The notes under the pieces are model-generated. The model saw only the letters and a program-made list of their open reading frames with translations. It was not told where the DNA came from and did no database searches. Position numbers and translations under genes: made by a program. Positions 1 to 6,688 of a stretch of 34,489 nt of DNA are shown here, piece by piece. Every line of letters starts with the position of its first letter. Position 1 is the first letter of the stretch. The stretch is from JBGPHT01 sp041484525 (GTDB taxonomy: Bacteria > Acidobacteriota > Terriglobia > Bryobacterales > Bryobacteraceae): the NCBI GenBank assembly GCA_041484525.1, contig JBGPHT010000078.1, positions 1 to 34,489 of the forward strand. Direction: 5' to 3'.

Positions 1-140
1 ACCCTGGCGCTGGCTTGATTTGGACAGGCACTACCCGAGGAAACGACAGACCTCGATCTGGCAACCCCGATTCTCAGTACGCAAAGCATTCAGTTTCAAC
101 AGGCGACATCACAACCCTGTCCTGTTTTGGACAGCAGTGG
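1..140. other. Unassigned sequence at the left edge
   Basis: I recognise no gene here in any frame. A small inverted repeat lies at 117-134, with arms CTGTCC and GGACAG around a 6-nt loop. This stretch abuts the point where the cas3-like relic loses similarity, so it may be a recombination or deletion junction. The window edge prevents a better reading. Confidence 0.4.
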
Positions 141-383
141 CTGGCATTTGCCTCTTCCTTTAACGATCATTTCTTGGAAGGCGTCGGTGTACTTGCCGTA
201 ATCGTGGAGCAGACCGCACCATTCCGCCAGATCATGAAAGTGCGTATTTTCCGGCGCCGCGTATCCAGCCAGTTGCCTGGATAGACTCGCAACCTTTTAG
301 AGGTGCTCGGCGAGTGGTTGCCAATCCGAGCCGGGGACTTCGGGAGAAACGCCGGAGCGGTCGGAGTGAGCCCAAAAAGTCAT
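141..383 (-). pseudogene. Decayed Cas3-type HD nuclease domain (N-terminal fragment)
   Basis: Reading the minus strand from an ATG at 383 gives 81 codons that resemble the N-terminus of a Cas3 HD domain. It starts MTFWAHSD, continues with WQPLAEHL, and then has the metal-binding signature GLLHDYGKYTDAFQ at about residues 57-70. An in-frame TAA at 297-299 (codon 29) interrupts it between the first His region and the HD motif. Similarity stops at about codon 81 (GRGKCQ), just where Cas3 proteins usually continue with a His and a small-residue motif, and the frame closes at 96-98. The gene is therefore both stop-interrupted and truncated, and no helicase part is present. A TACAAT hexamer lies at 394-399, 10 nt before the start. 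No other cas gene or repeat array is visible. Family assignment is by motif only; a non-CRISPR HD hydrolase is possible but less likely given the AHSD...W..L..HL pattern. Confidence 0.62.
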
Positions 384-838
384 TATCAAACAAATTGTAG
401 CTGCGCCGCAGAAGGCATGATAGCGGGTCCGCTACCCAGCCCCCGTCACAAGGCTTGGCGCCAACAAAACGAAGGACTTACGATACGGGCCGAACACTCG
501 CGGTGTATACTGCGAGTAGAAGATATGAATGTCTTCAATATTGCGCCGAGGTTCACCTCCACCACTGAGCCGGGACTCGCCCTTCACAACCTACGAACTA
601 CCAAACGAACCCAGCTTCCGATTTCCGGACAGTTGGAATCCGTCGGCGGCGCCCAAAGTAAGCGGAACCTGGCACTGGCAGTGAATCTTATCGAGGATGG
701 ACGTAAGACGGGGCTGCTAGGGGGGCTACATTCCTACCAACGCCCGCAGTTCCGCTGCTCGCAGAGCCGCGACTTCAAGGAGAGGTTGGTCGTGCTACCA
801 GTCAACCGCTTGCTAACGCGCGCGCGGCTCTGTCAGCT
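384..838. other. Region without a recognisable gene
   Basis: No convincing gene is seen. A plus-strand frame is open through here and into the next gene, but its product matches nothing I know and it runs antisense to a real gene, so I do not call it. An inverted repeat ACTCGC/GCGAGT (496-517) encloses TATACT (506-511) and lies just before an ATG at 525. This looks like a promoter and operator left over from a lost gene. Confidence 0.4.
762..832. repeat. Inverted repeat downstream of the metallo-hydrolase gene
   Basis: Perfect 10-bp arms, CAGAGCCGCG at 762-771 and CGCGGCTCTG at 823-832, flank a 51-nt spacer. It lies 7 bp beyond the stop codon of the minus-strand gene ending at 839. It could form a long stem in the mRNA 3' end, but no U-run follows, so it is not a standard intrinsic terminator. 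Confidence 0.45.
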
Positions 839-2209
839 TCACTGCACCACCGACACCGGCAGCGTGTTACTCGTAAATCCGTTCACTACCACCAGCGGCA
901 GCGCGGTGCCCGTCGGCGCGTCGGACGGCAGCGTGACATTGATCTGCCACACACCGGCCAGGCCGGGGGTCAGGCCGCTGAAGGCTACCACGAGTTGCCG
1001 TCCATTCAAAAAGACGTTTGGCAGGCTGGCTAAAGAAGGAGGCTGCGAGCCGGCCGCGGCGCCGTCGTCAGGTGTCGGGCTGACGGTGCCCTGTCCGGTC
1101 CCGTAGATCTGAAGCGTCTCACCGCGGTGAGCTGGGACCGCCGCGGAATTCACTACGCCATTCTCGTTCGTGACCGCGAACAGGCCCGGGGCGCTCGGCG
1201 TCACCGTCAGTGGGCCGCGGCCGCGCGACTGCCCACCCACGCGGACTTCGAGGAGCGATTGCCCCGGCGCCGTACCGGCCGGCACTTGCAGGTTCACCTG
1301 GCCCGGCGAAGCGTAATAGAGAGGCACCGCCTTTCCATCCACGAAAGCCTCGGTGTCGCCCAGTTTGCGCAGCAGGGGATAGGCGGCGGCCCCGGTGGTT
1401 TGCGATCCGGTGAAGGTACCGAAGGCCGACACGATCGAACCCGGAGCCACGGGCGCACCAGCGGCGAAAGTCGCGGCGCTCACGGCCACGGCATCTGACG
1501 CGGGCTGCATCACCGAGACCTCGGTGGAGAGCGGCAGGGACACACGGTTGACGGTGACGGCGGCAGGTTTGTAGATGAGCGGAGAGAAGCTCGATGCGGC
1601 ATCGGGCAGCCCTGCCACCTGTGCCGAACCGCCCAGCGCGGTCTTGTAGTGCATCAGGATGGCGACTCGCGGGTTCAGTTGCTGGACATAGGCGGCGGCG
1701 CGCTGCGGCGTAATCGTGAAGAAGCCCCCGGCGGGAATAAACAGGATGTCGAGATCTTTCAGGTCGGCGAGTTGAGCGGCGGTCAACTGATCCTGGCCAA
1801 AATCGCCCATGTGCGCGATCTTCAGGCCGGCCTGCTTCCACACGATGATGGTGTTGGGTCCGCGCGCAGTGCCGTTCTGGTTGTCATGGAATCCGGGAAT
1901 CAGTACAAAGGTCGTGCCGGCGGCGGCCATCTCCTGCCGGGCGGTGATGGGACGTCCGTCGACCAGAGTGAATGAGCCCTTCACACCGGCGGAGTTGTTG
2001 TGATCGGTGTGATTGTGCGTGATGGTGACGGCGTCGGCGGTGACGGACGGCAGCGTGTAGCCGACGGACGCGACGGGCGGATCGGTCACCACGGTGGGGC
2101 CGCCATCCGTTTTGAGAATGAAGCAGGATTGGCCGACCCAGGTGATCGAGAGATCGGTGACTTGGGCGGACGCGGCGGACGCCAGGGCGAGGAGCAGCAC
2201 GGTTCGCAT
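839..2209 (-). CDS. Secreted metallo-beta-lactamase-fold hydrolase with TIGR03437-type C-terminal domain
   Basis: The 456-residue product begins with a short signal peptide (MRTVLLLALASAASAQ). An MBL-fold domain follows, with HNHTDH at residues 65-70 and further likely metal ligands H108 (GFHD), D136 (HMGDFG) and H187 (LMHYKT). It resembles UlaG-like or general Zn-dependent hydrolases; the substrate cannot be told. Residues from about 243 to the end match the uncharacterised C-terminal domain abundant in Solibacter (TIGR03437: VAPGSIVSAFG, then LYYASPGQVNLQVP, then QIYGTGQG). That domain is typical of exported proteins in this group and has no defined role. The gene stands alone on the minus strand, divergent from the redoxin gene. 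A CATAAT hexamer lies 27-32 nt before the start and could be its -10 element. The fusion is probably exported to the cell surface or periplasm, which is inferred from the signal peptide. Confidence 0.85.
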   Translation of the reverse strand: MRTVLLLALASAASAQVTDLSITWVGQSCFILKTDGGPTVVTDPPVASVGYTLPSVTADAVTITHNHTDHNNSAGVKGSFTLVDGRPITARQEMAAAGTTFVLIPGFHDNQNGTARGPNTIIVWKQAGLKIAHMGDFGQDQLTAAQLADLKDLDILFIPAGGFFTITPQRAAAYVQQLNPRVAILMHYKTALGGSAQVAGLPDAASSFSPLIYKPAAVTVNRVSLPLSTEVSVMQPASDAVAVSAATFAAGAPVAPGSIVSAFGTFTGSQTTGAAAYPLLRKLGDTEAFVDGKAVPLYYASPGQVNLQVPAGTAPGQSLLEVRVGGQSRGRGPLTVTPSAPGLFAVTNENGVVNSAAVPAHRGETLQIYGTGQGTVSPTPDDGAAAGSQPPSLASLPNVFLNGRQLVVAFSGLTPGLAGVWQINVTLPSDAPTGTALPLVVVNGFTSNTLPVSVVQ

Positions 2210-2289
2210 GGTGGGTTTCTTTCGTGGCGATTATGTCATGGGTAAAGGCACGTGGACATCGACAAGTGTTAAACCTCAGTGCGGCAGCG

Positions 2290-2295
2290 TACACT
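2290..2295 (+). promoter_or_regulatory. Putative -10 element of a leaderless promoter
   Basis: TACACT ends 5 nt before the ATG at 2301 and no Shine-Dalgarno sequence is present. The spacing is that expected when transcription starts at, or next to, the start codon. Inferred from pattern only. Confidence 0.45.
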
Positions 2296-2300
2296 GAATC

Positions 2301-2789
2301 ATGGCTGCGCGACGTCAACCGGAACTCATACAAGCCGGATCGCGGCCGCCCGATTTTCGGTTGGCGCGATTGGGGGGCGGGGAGGTCACGTTGGCCGAAA
2401 TCGCCGCTACCGGGCCGTCGCTGATCGCCTTTTTCAAAATCACGTGCCCTATCTGCCAGCTCACGTTCCCGTTTCTGGAACGGATTGCGGCGGCGGGGAC
2501 CCTTCCGGTGTACGGCATCTCGCAGAACGATGCCGACGACACGCGCGAGTTCAACGACGAATTCGGCATCACGTTCCCCACGCTGCTCGATAAGGAGGTG
2601 GACAACTTTCCCGCCAGCAACGGATTTGGCATCTCGAGTGTGCCGACGATTTTTCTCATCGAGCGCGACGGCACGGTGTCGCGCTCGATCGAGGGATGGC
2701 AGAAGAAAGAGATCGAATGGCTGGGCGGCCAGGCGGGCGTGAGTGTCATCCGCGCGACGGAGAGCGTCCCCGTATGGAAGGCGGGCTGA
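2301..2789 (+). CDS. Thioredoxin-fold redoxin (TlpA/AhpC-TSA-like)
   Basis: This 162-residue protein has a thioredoxin fold with the active-site motif CPIC at residues 49-52 (FFKITCPICQ) and the cis-proline region SVPTIF. The strand order (DFRL..., LIAFFK, YGIS, TIFLIERDG) fits TlpA-like or bacterioferritin-comigratory-type redoxins. No signal peptide is visible, so it probably acts in the cytoplasm as a disulfide reductase or peroxide-linked oxidoreductase; the partner is unknown. The ATG at 2301 is chosen because a TACACT hexamer lies 5 nt upstream and the fold is complete from there. The gene is divergent from the metallo-hydrolase and lies 55 bp before nuoI. The family is clear, but the exact subfamily (thiol reductase or peroxiredoxin) is not, because CxxC occurs in both. 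Confidence 0.85.
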   Translation: MAARRQPELIQAGSRPPDFRLARLGGGEVTLAEIAATGPSLIAFFKITCPICQLTFPFLERIAAAGTLPVYGISQNDADDTREFNDEFGITFPTLLDKEVDNFPASNGFGISSVPTIFLIERDGTVSRSIEGWQKKEIEWLGGQAGVSVIRATESVPVWKAG

Positions 2790-2844
2790 AGCTCGCGAAA
2801 CTAGGCTCCCGGCGGGAGTCCAGGCTAGAATAAAGTCAGACCGA

Positions 2845-3345
2845 ATGGCCAATCCACTCGAAGAGATTTTGGGAACAGCCGCTGCGATCGCCAAGGGAAT
2901 GGGCGTCACTCTCAAGGAGATGATGTCTCCCACGGTGACCGAGAATTATCCGGACGAGCCGCCGAAGTTCGAGGAGCGATTCCGCGGCGTACACGTGCTG
3001 CAGCGCGATGCCAACGGGATGGAGAAGTGCGTCGCGTGCTTCTTATGCGCCGCGGCGTGCCCATCCGACTGTATCTACATCGAGGCTGCGGAGAACACCG
3101 AAACTGCGCGGATTTCGGGCGGAGAACGGTACGCGCAGGTTTACAACATCGATTACAACCGCTGCATCTTCTGCGGATATTGCGTGGAGGCGTGCCCGAC
3201 CGATGCCATTACGCATGGCCACGGGTTTGAGGCGGCTAGCTTCAACACGTCCACGTTAATCAAGCGTAAAGAGGACATGCTGGCGCCGATGCCTCCGGGC
3301 GCGCACCCGCCGGTAATGACAGGCGAGGAAGTGGCGGCGCACTGA
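2845..3345 (+). CDS. nuoI: NADH-quinone oxidoreductase subunit I (orphan)
   Basis: The 166-residue product is a double 4Fe-4S ferredoxin. C62, C65, C68 and C72 (CVACFLCAAACPSDC) and C107, C110, C113 and C117 (CIFCGYCVEACP) bind the N6a/N6b-type clusters that pass electrons along the peripheral arm of complex I. Length and cluster spacing match NuoI. The ATG at 2845 (MANPLEEI) is preferred over longer in-frame extensions because those overlap the end of the redoxin gene. A TAGAAT hexamer lies 13 nt upstream. No other nuo gene lies beside it: redoxin is upstream and cysE is 56 bp downstream. The remaining subunits must be elsewhere, or this is a second copy. A stand-alone ferredoxin of similar shape is the alternative. 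Confidence 0.88.
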   Translation: MANPLEEILGTAAAIAKGMGVTLKEMMSPTVTENYPDEPPKFEERFRGVHVLQRDANGMEKCVACFLCAAACPSDCIYIEAAENTETARISGGERYAQVYNIDYNRCIFCGYCVEACPTDAITHGHGFEAASFNTSTLIKRKEDMLAPMPPGAHPPVMTGEEVAAH

Positions 3346-3401
3346 ACGGCGGATTTCCGCGACCCGGCCGCCACCTGCGACATCTATAGAGCCAACGCGG
3401 C

Positions 3402-4061
3402 ATGTTGCAAGCGATCAAGGAGCAGATCGACACTATCTTCCGGGAAGACCCGGCGGCCAAAAGTGTCATCGAGATCTTCTTCTGCTACCCCGGCTTCCAC
3501 GCGATACTGCTGCACCGCCTGGCGCACCAACTCTACCTATGGCGCGTGCCGCTGATTCCGCGCATCATGTCGCAGATGACGCGCTTCCTCACGCAGATCG
3601 AAATCCATCCCGGCGCCAGCCTGGGGCGGCGGTTCTTCATCGACCACGGCAGCGGTGTGGTGATCGGCGAAACGGCGGAGATCGGCGACGACGTGCTGCT
3701 CTACCAGGGAGTGACGCTGGGCGGCACGGGGCATGAGAAGGGCAAGCGTCACCCGACCATCGGCAACCGCGTGGTGATCGGGGCTGGCGCGAAGGTTCTC
3801 GGGAATATTCGGATCGGCGACAACGTCAAGATCGGCGCGGGGTCGGTCGTTGTGCATCCGGTGCCCGACAACTCGACCGTGGTCGGAATCCCGGGCCGCG
3901 TGGTGCGCGTACGTCCCGAGGGCGGCATGCTGGAGCACGGGCGCCTGCCCGACCCCGAGGGCCAGGCGATCGACGATCTGGCGCGGCGCGTCGAAGAACT
4001 GGAGCGCTCGCTGCGCCAGTTGACCGCGGAGCACGAAGTGGAGCACCACCGAAAGGCTTGA
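3402..4061 (+). CDS. cysE: Serine O-acetyltransferase
   Basis: This 219-residue protein makes O-acetyl-L-serine from L-serine and acetyl-CoA, the entry step of cysteine synthesis. It has the short N-terminal helical region of CysE/SrpH-type enzymes, then the left-handed beta-helix of hexapeptide repeats. Conserved stretches include IEIHPGASLGRRFFIDHG, which holds the catalytic DHG, and the loop VTLGGTGHEKGKRHP; the beta-helix ends near VVGIPGRVVR. The compact length matches the bacterial EpsC/CysE form rather than the longer E. coli enzyme. A charged helical tail (about residues 190-219) follows the beta-helix. The gene lies downstream of nuoI and ends 6 bp before the convergent obgE stop codon; no obvious terminator separates them. 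TATAGA lies at 3385-3390, upstream of the ATG. Confidence 0.93.
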   Translation: MLQAIKEQIDTIFREDPAAKSVIEIFFCYPGFHAILLHRLAHQLYLWRVPLIPRIMSQMTRFLTQIEIHPGASLGRRFFIDHGSGVVIGETAEIGDDVLLYQGVTLGGTGHEKGKRHPTIGNRVVIGAGAKVLGNIRIGDNVKIGAGSVVVHPVPDNSTVVGIPGRVVRVRPEGGMLEHGRLPDPEGQAIDDLARRVEELERSLRQLTAEHEVEHHRKA

Positions 4062-4067
4062 CGCGGC

Positions 4068-5075
4068 CTACGCCGGCACCGGTTTCAACACACGTTCCGC
4101 CATGGCAAACTTGAGCTCATCCACGCCTTGCCCGGTGGCACTCGAGATTTCGAAGAAGGGAAGTCCGCGCGCGGACGCCAGATCGCGGAGTGACGCCACA
4201 CGAGACGGGTCCTGCGCCGCGTCCATCTTGGTGGCAACCACGATCATCGGTTTCGCCGCGAGGTCGGCGCTGAAGCCGGCTAGCTCCCCGAGCACCGTTT
4301 CGAAATCGTGAACCGGATCGCGCCCGGTCGCATCCGAAACATCCACCAGGTGGGCCAGTAGCCGTGTGCGTTCGATGTGCCGCAGAAATTGGACGCCCAG
4401 GCCCGCACCCAGGTGCGCTCCTTCGATCAGCCCCGGGATGTCCGCCACCACGAAGCTGCGGAAGTCCGGCATTTGCGCCACACCCAGATTCGGTTCGAGC
4501 GTGGTAAACGGATAGTCCGCGATCTTAGGCCTCGCCGCCGAAATCCGGGAGATCAAAGTCGACTTACCGGCGTTCGGGAACCCCACCAGCCCCACGTCGG
4601 CCAGCAGCTTCAACTCTAGCCGCAGCCGTTTCTCGCCGCCCGGCCGGCCCGGTTGGTGCTCGGTCGGCGCCTGATGGGTCGAAGTGGCGAATCTGGCGTT
4701 GCCTTTTCCACCCCGGCCGCCGCGCGCCACCAGGAACCGCTGGCCGGCTTCGGTGAAATCGAAGAGGCGCTCGCCGCTGGCCTCGTCGTACACTACCGTT
4801 CCTACCGGCACGTCCAGTTGGATCGACTCCCCTTCGGCCCCCGTCCGGTTGCTACCCTCGCCGTGCCGTCCGCGCTGCGCCTTGTGCTCCGGATTGAAAC
4901 GGTATTTCAGCAGGGTGTTCTCGTGCTCGTCGGCCACTAACACGACATCGCCGCCGCGCCCGCCGTCGCCGCCGCTCGGCCCGCCGCGCGGGACGTACTT
5001 CTCCCTGCGAAAGGCCAGGCAGCCGTTGCCGCCGTCGCCCGCTTTAACCAGGATTCTTGCTTCGTCGATAAACAT
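4068..5075 (-). CDS. obgE: Obg family GTPase (ribosome assembly)
   Basis: The 335-residue product has the glycine-rich Obg fold (about residues 1-158, with DGGNG and GGPSGGDGGRGGD). A G domain follows, with P-loop GFPNAGKST (165-173), switch I TT (191-192), DIPGLIEGAHLG (212-223), G4 ATKMD (281-285) and G5 SSA (311-313). Obg proteins bind the 50S subunit and link ribosome maturation to GTP levels. G4 is TKMD rather than the usual NKxD. The optional C-terminal OCT domain is absent. The start at 5075 (MFIDEARILV) fits the universal Obg N-terminus, although a strong hairpin sits directly before it and no Shine-Dalgarno sequence is visible. It is the third gene of rplU-rpmA-obgE, the usual arrangement. 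Confidence 0.95.
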   Translation of the reverse strand: MFIDEARILVKAGDGGNGCLAFRREKYVPRGGPSGGDGGRGGDVVLVADEHENTLLKYRFNPEHKAQRGRHGEGSNRTGAEGESIQLDVPVGTVVYDEASGERLFDFTEAGQRFLVARGGRGGKGNARFATSTHQAPTEHQPGRPGGEKRLRLELKLLADVGLVGFPNAGKSTLISRISAARPKIADYPFTTLEPNLGVAQMPDFRSFVVADIPGLIEGAHLGAGLGVQFLRHIERTRLLAHLVDVSDATGRDPVHDFETVLGELAGFSADLAAKPMIVVATKMDAAQDPSRVASLRDLASARGLPFFEISSATGQGVDELKFAMAERVLKPVPA

Positions 5076-5076
5076 A

Positions 5077-5111
5077 GAAAAGCCGCCGGCCCGAGCCCGG
5101 GTTCGGCGGCT
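5077..5111 (-). terminator. Terminator/attenuator-like hairpin directly upstream of obgE
   Basis: On the minus strand, AGCCGCCG (5111-5104) pairs with CGGCGGCT (5088-5081), and an inner CCC/GGG extends the stem. TTTT (5080-5077) follows at once, and the obgE ATG starts at 5075. This has the form of a weak intrinsic terminator between rpmA and obgE. It would reduce obgE expression relative to the ribosomal proteins and could sequester the translation start. Confidence 0.55.
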
Positions 5112-5154
5112 GGAGGTGGTGGGCAGGCCTTCCGCCTGCGGGATCAGAAGAAAC

Positions 5155-5412
5155 TTATTGCGACGCCTGAATGCTGACGAACTTCCCCATCCGCCCGCGG
5201 TCCCGGAACTCCACGACGCCGGTGACCTTGGCGAACAGCGTGTCGTCCTTGCCCCAGCCGACATTCAGGCCCGGCTTGAGCTTGGTGCCGCGCTGCCGCA
5301 CGATGATCGATCCGCCCGGAACCAGTTGGCCGCCGAACACTTTCACGCCCAGCCGCTGTGCGTTCGAATCGCGCCCGTTTTTGGAACTACCTAAACCTTT
5401 TTTATGCGCCAT
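5155..5412 (-). CDS. rpmA: 50S ribosomal protein L27
   Basis: This 85-residue protein starts MAHKKGLGSSKNGRDSNAQR and carries the L27 signature VRQRGTKLKPGLNVGWGKDD. L27 lies near the peptidyl-transferase centre. The N-terminus begins directly with MAHKKG, without the cleavable leader seen in Firmicutes. It lies 8 bp downstream of rplU in the same operon, and the obgE start follows 79 bp later, after a hairpin. The length is normal for the family. Confidence 0.97.
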   Translation of the reverse strand: MAHKKGLGSSKNGRDSNAQRLGVKVFGGQLVPGGSIIVRQRGTKLKPGLNVGWGKDDTLFAKVTGVVEFRDRGRMGKFVSIQASQ

Positions 5413-5420
5413 ACGTCACC

Positions 5421-5717
5421 CTAAGCCACGATCTCGCCGACCTTCACTTGCGTGAAGGACTGGCGGTGCCCGATGGTTTTCTTGTATTGCTTCTTGCGCT
5501 TGAACTTGAACACCAGGACCTTGGGGCCCCGGCCGTTGGCGACGATCGTCGCCTTGATCAAGCCGCCCGTCACGAAGTCGCCACCCTCATCGGGGAAGGC
5601 CGCCTTAACAGGCAGTTCGATTTCCGTGCCGACGTCACCGTCGATTTTTTCCACGCGGAGCACGTCTCCGGGAGCAACCCGGTACTGCTTTCCGCCGGTC
5701 TCAATAATCGCGTGCAT
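5421..5717 (-). CDS. rplU: 50S ribosomal protein L21
   Basis: The 98-residue product opens with the L21 signature MHAIIETGGKQYRV and has the conserved core VLVFKFKRKKQYKKTIGHRQ near the C-terminus. L21 binds 23S rRNA and assembles early. It is the first gene of the rplU-rpmA-obgE operon. A GAGGC stretch lies 5-9 nt before the ATG at 5717 and may serve as its ribosome-binding site. The 5' region holds two inverted repeats (see 5742-5789). The length is near the usual 100-105 residues. Confidence 0.97.
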   Translation of the reverse strand: MHAIIETGGKQYRVAPGDVLRVEKIDGDVGTEIELPVKAAFPDEGGDFVTGGLIKATIVANGRGPKVLVFKFKRKKQYKKTIGHRQSFTQVKVGEIVA

Positions 5718-5741
5718 TCAGTGCCTCTTATCTTTTGGGAC

Positions 5742-5789
5742 CCGGGCACACGAGGTGTGTCGGGCACAGGAGTAAACAAAGAGTTTACT
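5742..5789 (-). promoter_or_regulatory. rplU leader with hairpin and palindrome
   Basis: On the minus strand a perfect palindrome (arms AGTAAAC and GTTTACT, 5-nt loop; 5771-5789) lies 54-72 nt before the rplU start. Nearer the gene is a second hairpin with CACAC/GTGTG at 5747-5759. The first could be a promoter-operator and the second a leader-RNA stem. No regulator is assigned. This is seen directly; its function is inferred. Confidence 0.35.
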
Positions 5790-5826
5790 ACAGATTCCGG
5801 AAGGGGAGCAAACCCGACCGCTGCGG

Positions 5827-5832
5827 TACGCT
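5827..5832 (+). promoter_or_regulatory. Putative -10 element before the NlpC/P60 gene
   Basis: TACGCT ends 4 nt before the ATG at 5837. There is no Shine-Dalgarno sequence, so a leaderless start is plausible. Confidence 0.35.
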
Positions 5833-5836
5833 GGTA

Positions 5837-6688
5837 ATGGAGTCAACATTACCATTCATGCCGGGATTAGCCACCTTGGCTCTATTCGCCGTGACGCTCC
5901 CCAATAGCGTGGTGCTCCAATCGGTCGCCAACCTTTATTCCACGCCGAGCGAGGACGCCAAAGTCGTCTCGCAGGCGATCTTCGGCGCCAACGTGACCGT
6001 CCTCGAGCAGCAGCCGGGATGGGCTCATGTCCGCACCTTCGACGACTACACCGGGTGGATGCCGCTGGGCGCGCTCAAGCTCCGATCCGCCTACGCCACT
6101 TCCGGCCGTGTGGCCGAAGTGCAAAGTCTGCGCGCGCACATTTATCGCGATGCCAGCGTCAACAGCCACGCCCCCCTGATCACGGTGCCCTTCGAAACGC
6201 GACTGGAGGTTGCACCGCTCCCGGAAGATGAGCGCTGGCTCGAAGTACGCCTGCCCGACGACCGCACCGGCTACATCCAGTCGGGAGACGTTGCCTTCGA
6301 CGTAAAGCCCCTCACCATCGCCCAGACCATCGAGTTCGCGCAACGATTCCTCGGCCTGCCCTACACCTGGGGCGGCACATCCAGCTTCGGTTACGACTGC
6401 TCCGGCTTGACGCAGATGCTGTGCCGCCGCCGCGGCATCCACATGCCGCGCGATTCCCAGCCGCAGGCAGACTGGACCGGCCTGACCGCCATCGACCGCA
6501 AAGACATCGTGCCCGGCGACCTCCTCTACTTCGGCGACTCTGAGAAGAGGATCACGCACACGGGGATGTACATCGGCGACGGCAAATTCATCAGCGCCAC
6601 CACCTACCAGACTCCGATGGTGCGCATCGACGATCTCAACGACCCCCACTGGCAGCGGCTGCTGGTGGCCGCGAGGAGAGCAAAATGA
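5837..6688 (+). CDS. SH3-domain NlpC/P60 cysteine peptidase (YkfC-like)
   Basis: The 283-residue product has a hydrophobic N-terminus (probable signal sequence, residues 1-25), two SH3-like modules (about 28-83 and 90-155) and a C-terminal NlpC/P60 domain (about 160-283). The catalytic Cys is C188 in YDCSG and the His is H241 in THTGMYIGDG. Such enzymes cleave gamma-D-glutamyl-diamino-acid bonds in murein peptides, as YkfC does in Bacillus. The third catalytic position, often His in an ATTH context, reads ATTYQ here and its identity is uncertain. The ATG at 5837 is chosen over upstream starts because of the signal sequence and the nearby -10. Its stop overlaps the next start (ATGA at 6685-6688), so it is translationally coupled to a dipeptide epimerase. 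That pairing strongly supports a murein-peptide role. Confidence 0.9.
   Translation: MESTLPFMPGLATLALFAVTLPNSVVLQSVANLYSTPSEDAKVVSQAIFGANVTVLEQQPGWAHVRTFDDYTGWMPLGALKLRSAYATSGRVAEVQSLRAHIYRDASVNSHAPLITVPFETRLEVAPLPEDERWLEVRLPDDRTGYIQSGDVAFDVKPLTIAQTIEFAQRFLGLPYTWGGTSSFGYDCSGLTQMLCRRRGIHMPRDSQPQADWTGLTAIDRKDIVPGDLLYFGDSEKRITHTGMYIGDGKFISATTYQTPMVRIDDLNDPHWQRLLVAARRAK

Noticed and set aside
80..140. GTTTCAAC stretch resembling the start of a CRISPR repeat near the Cas3 relic
   Set aside because: It occurs once, with no second copy at spacer distance, so no array can be claimed.
303..1106. 267-codon plus-strand frame at the left end, with a stretch faintly like an Mrp/ParA ATPase
   Set aside because: The P-loop is absent, the similarity is a few residues only, and the frame runs antisense into the metallo-hydrolase gene. 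I treat it as chance.
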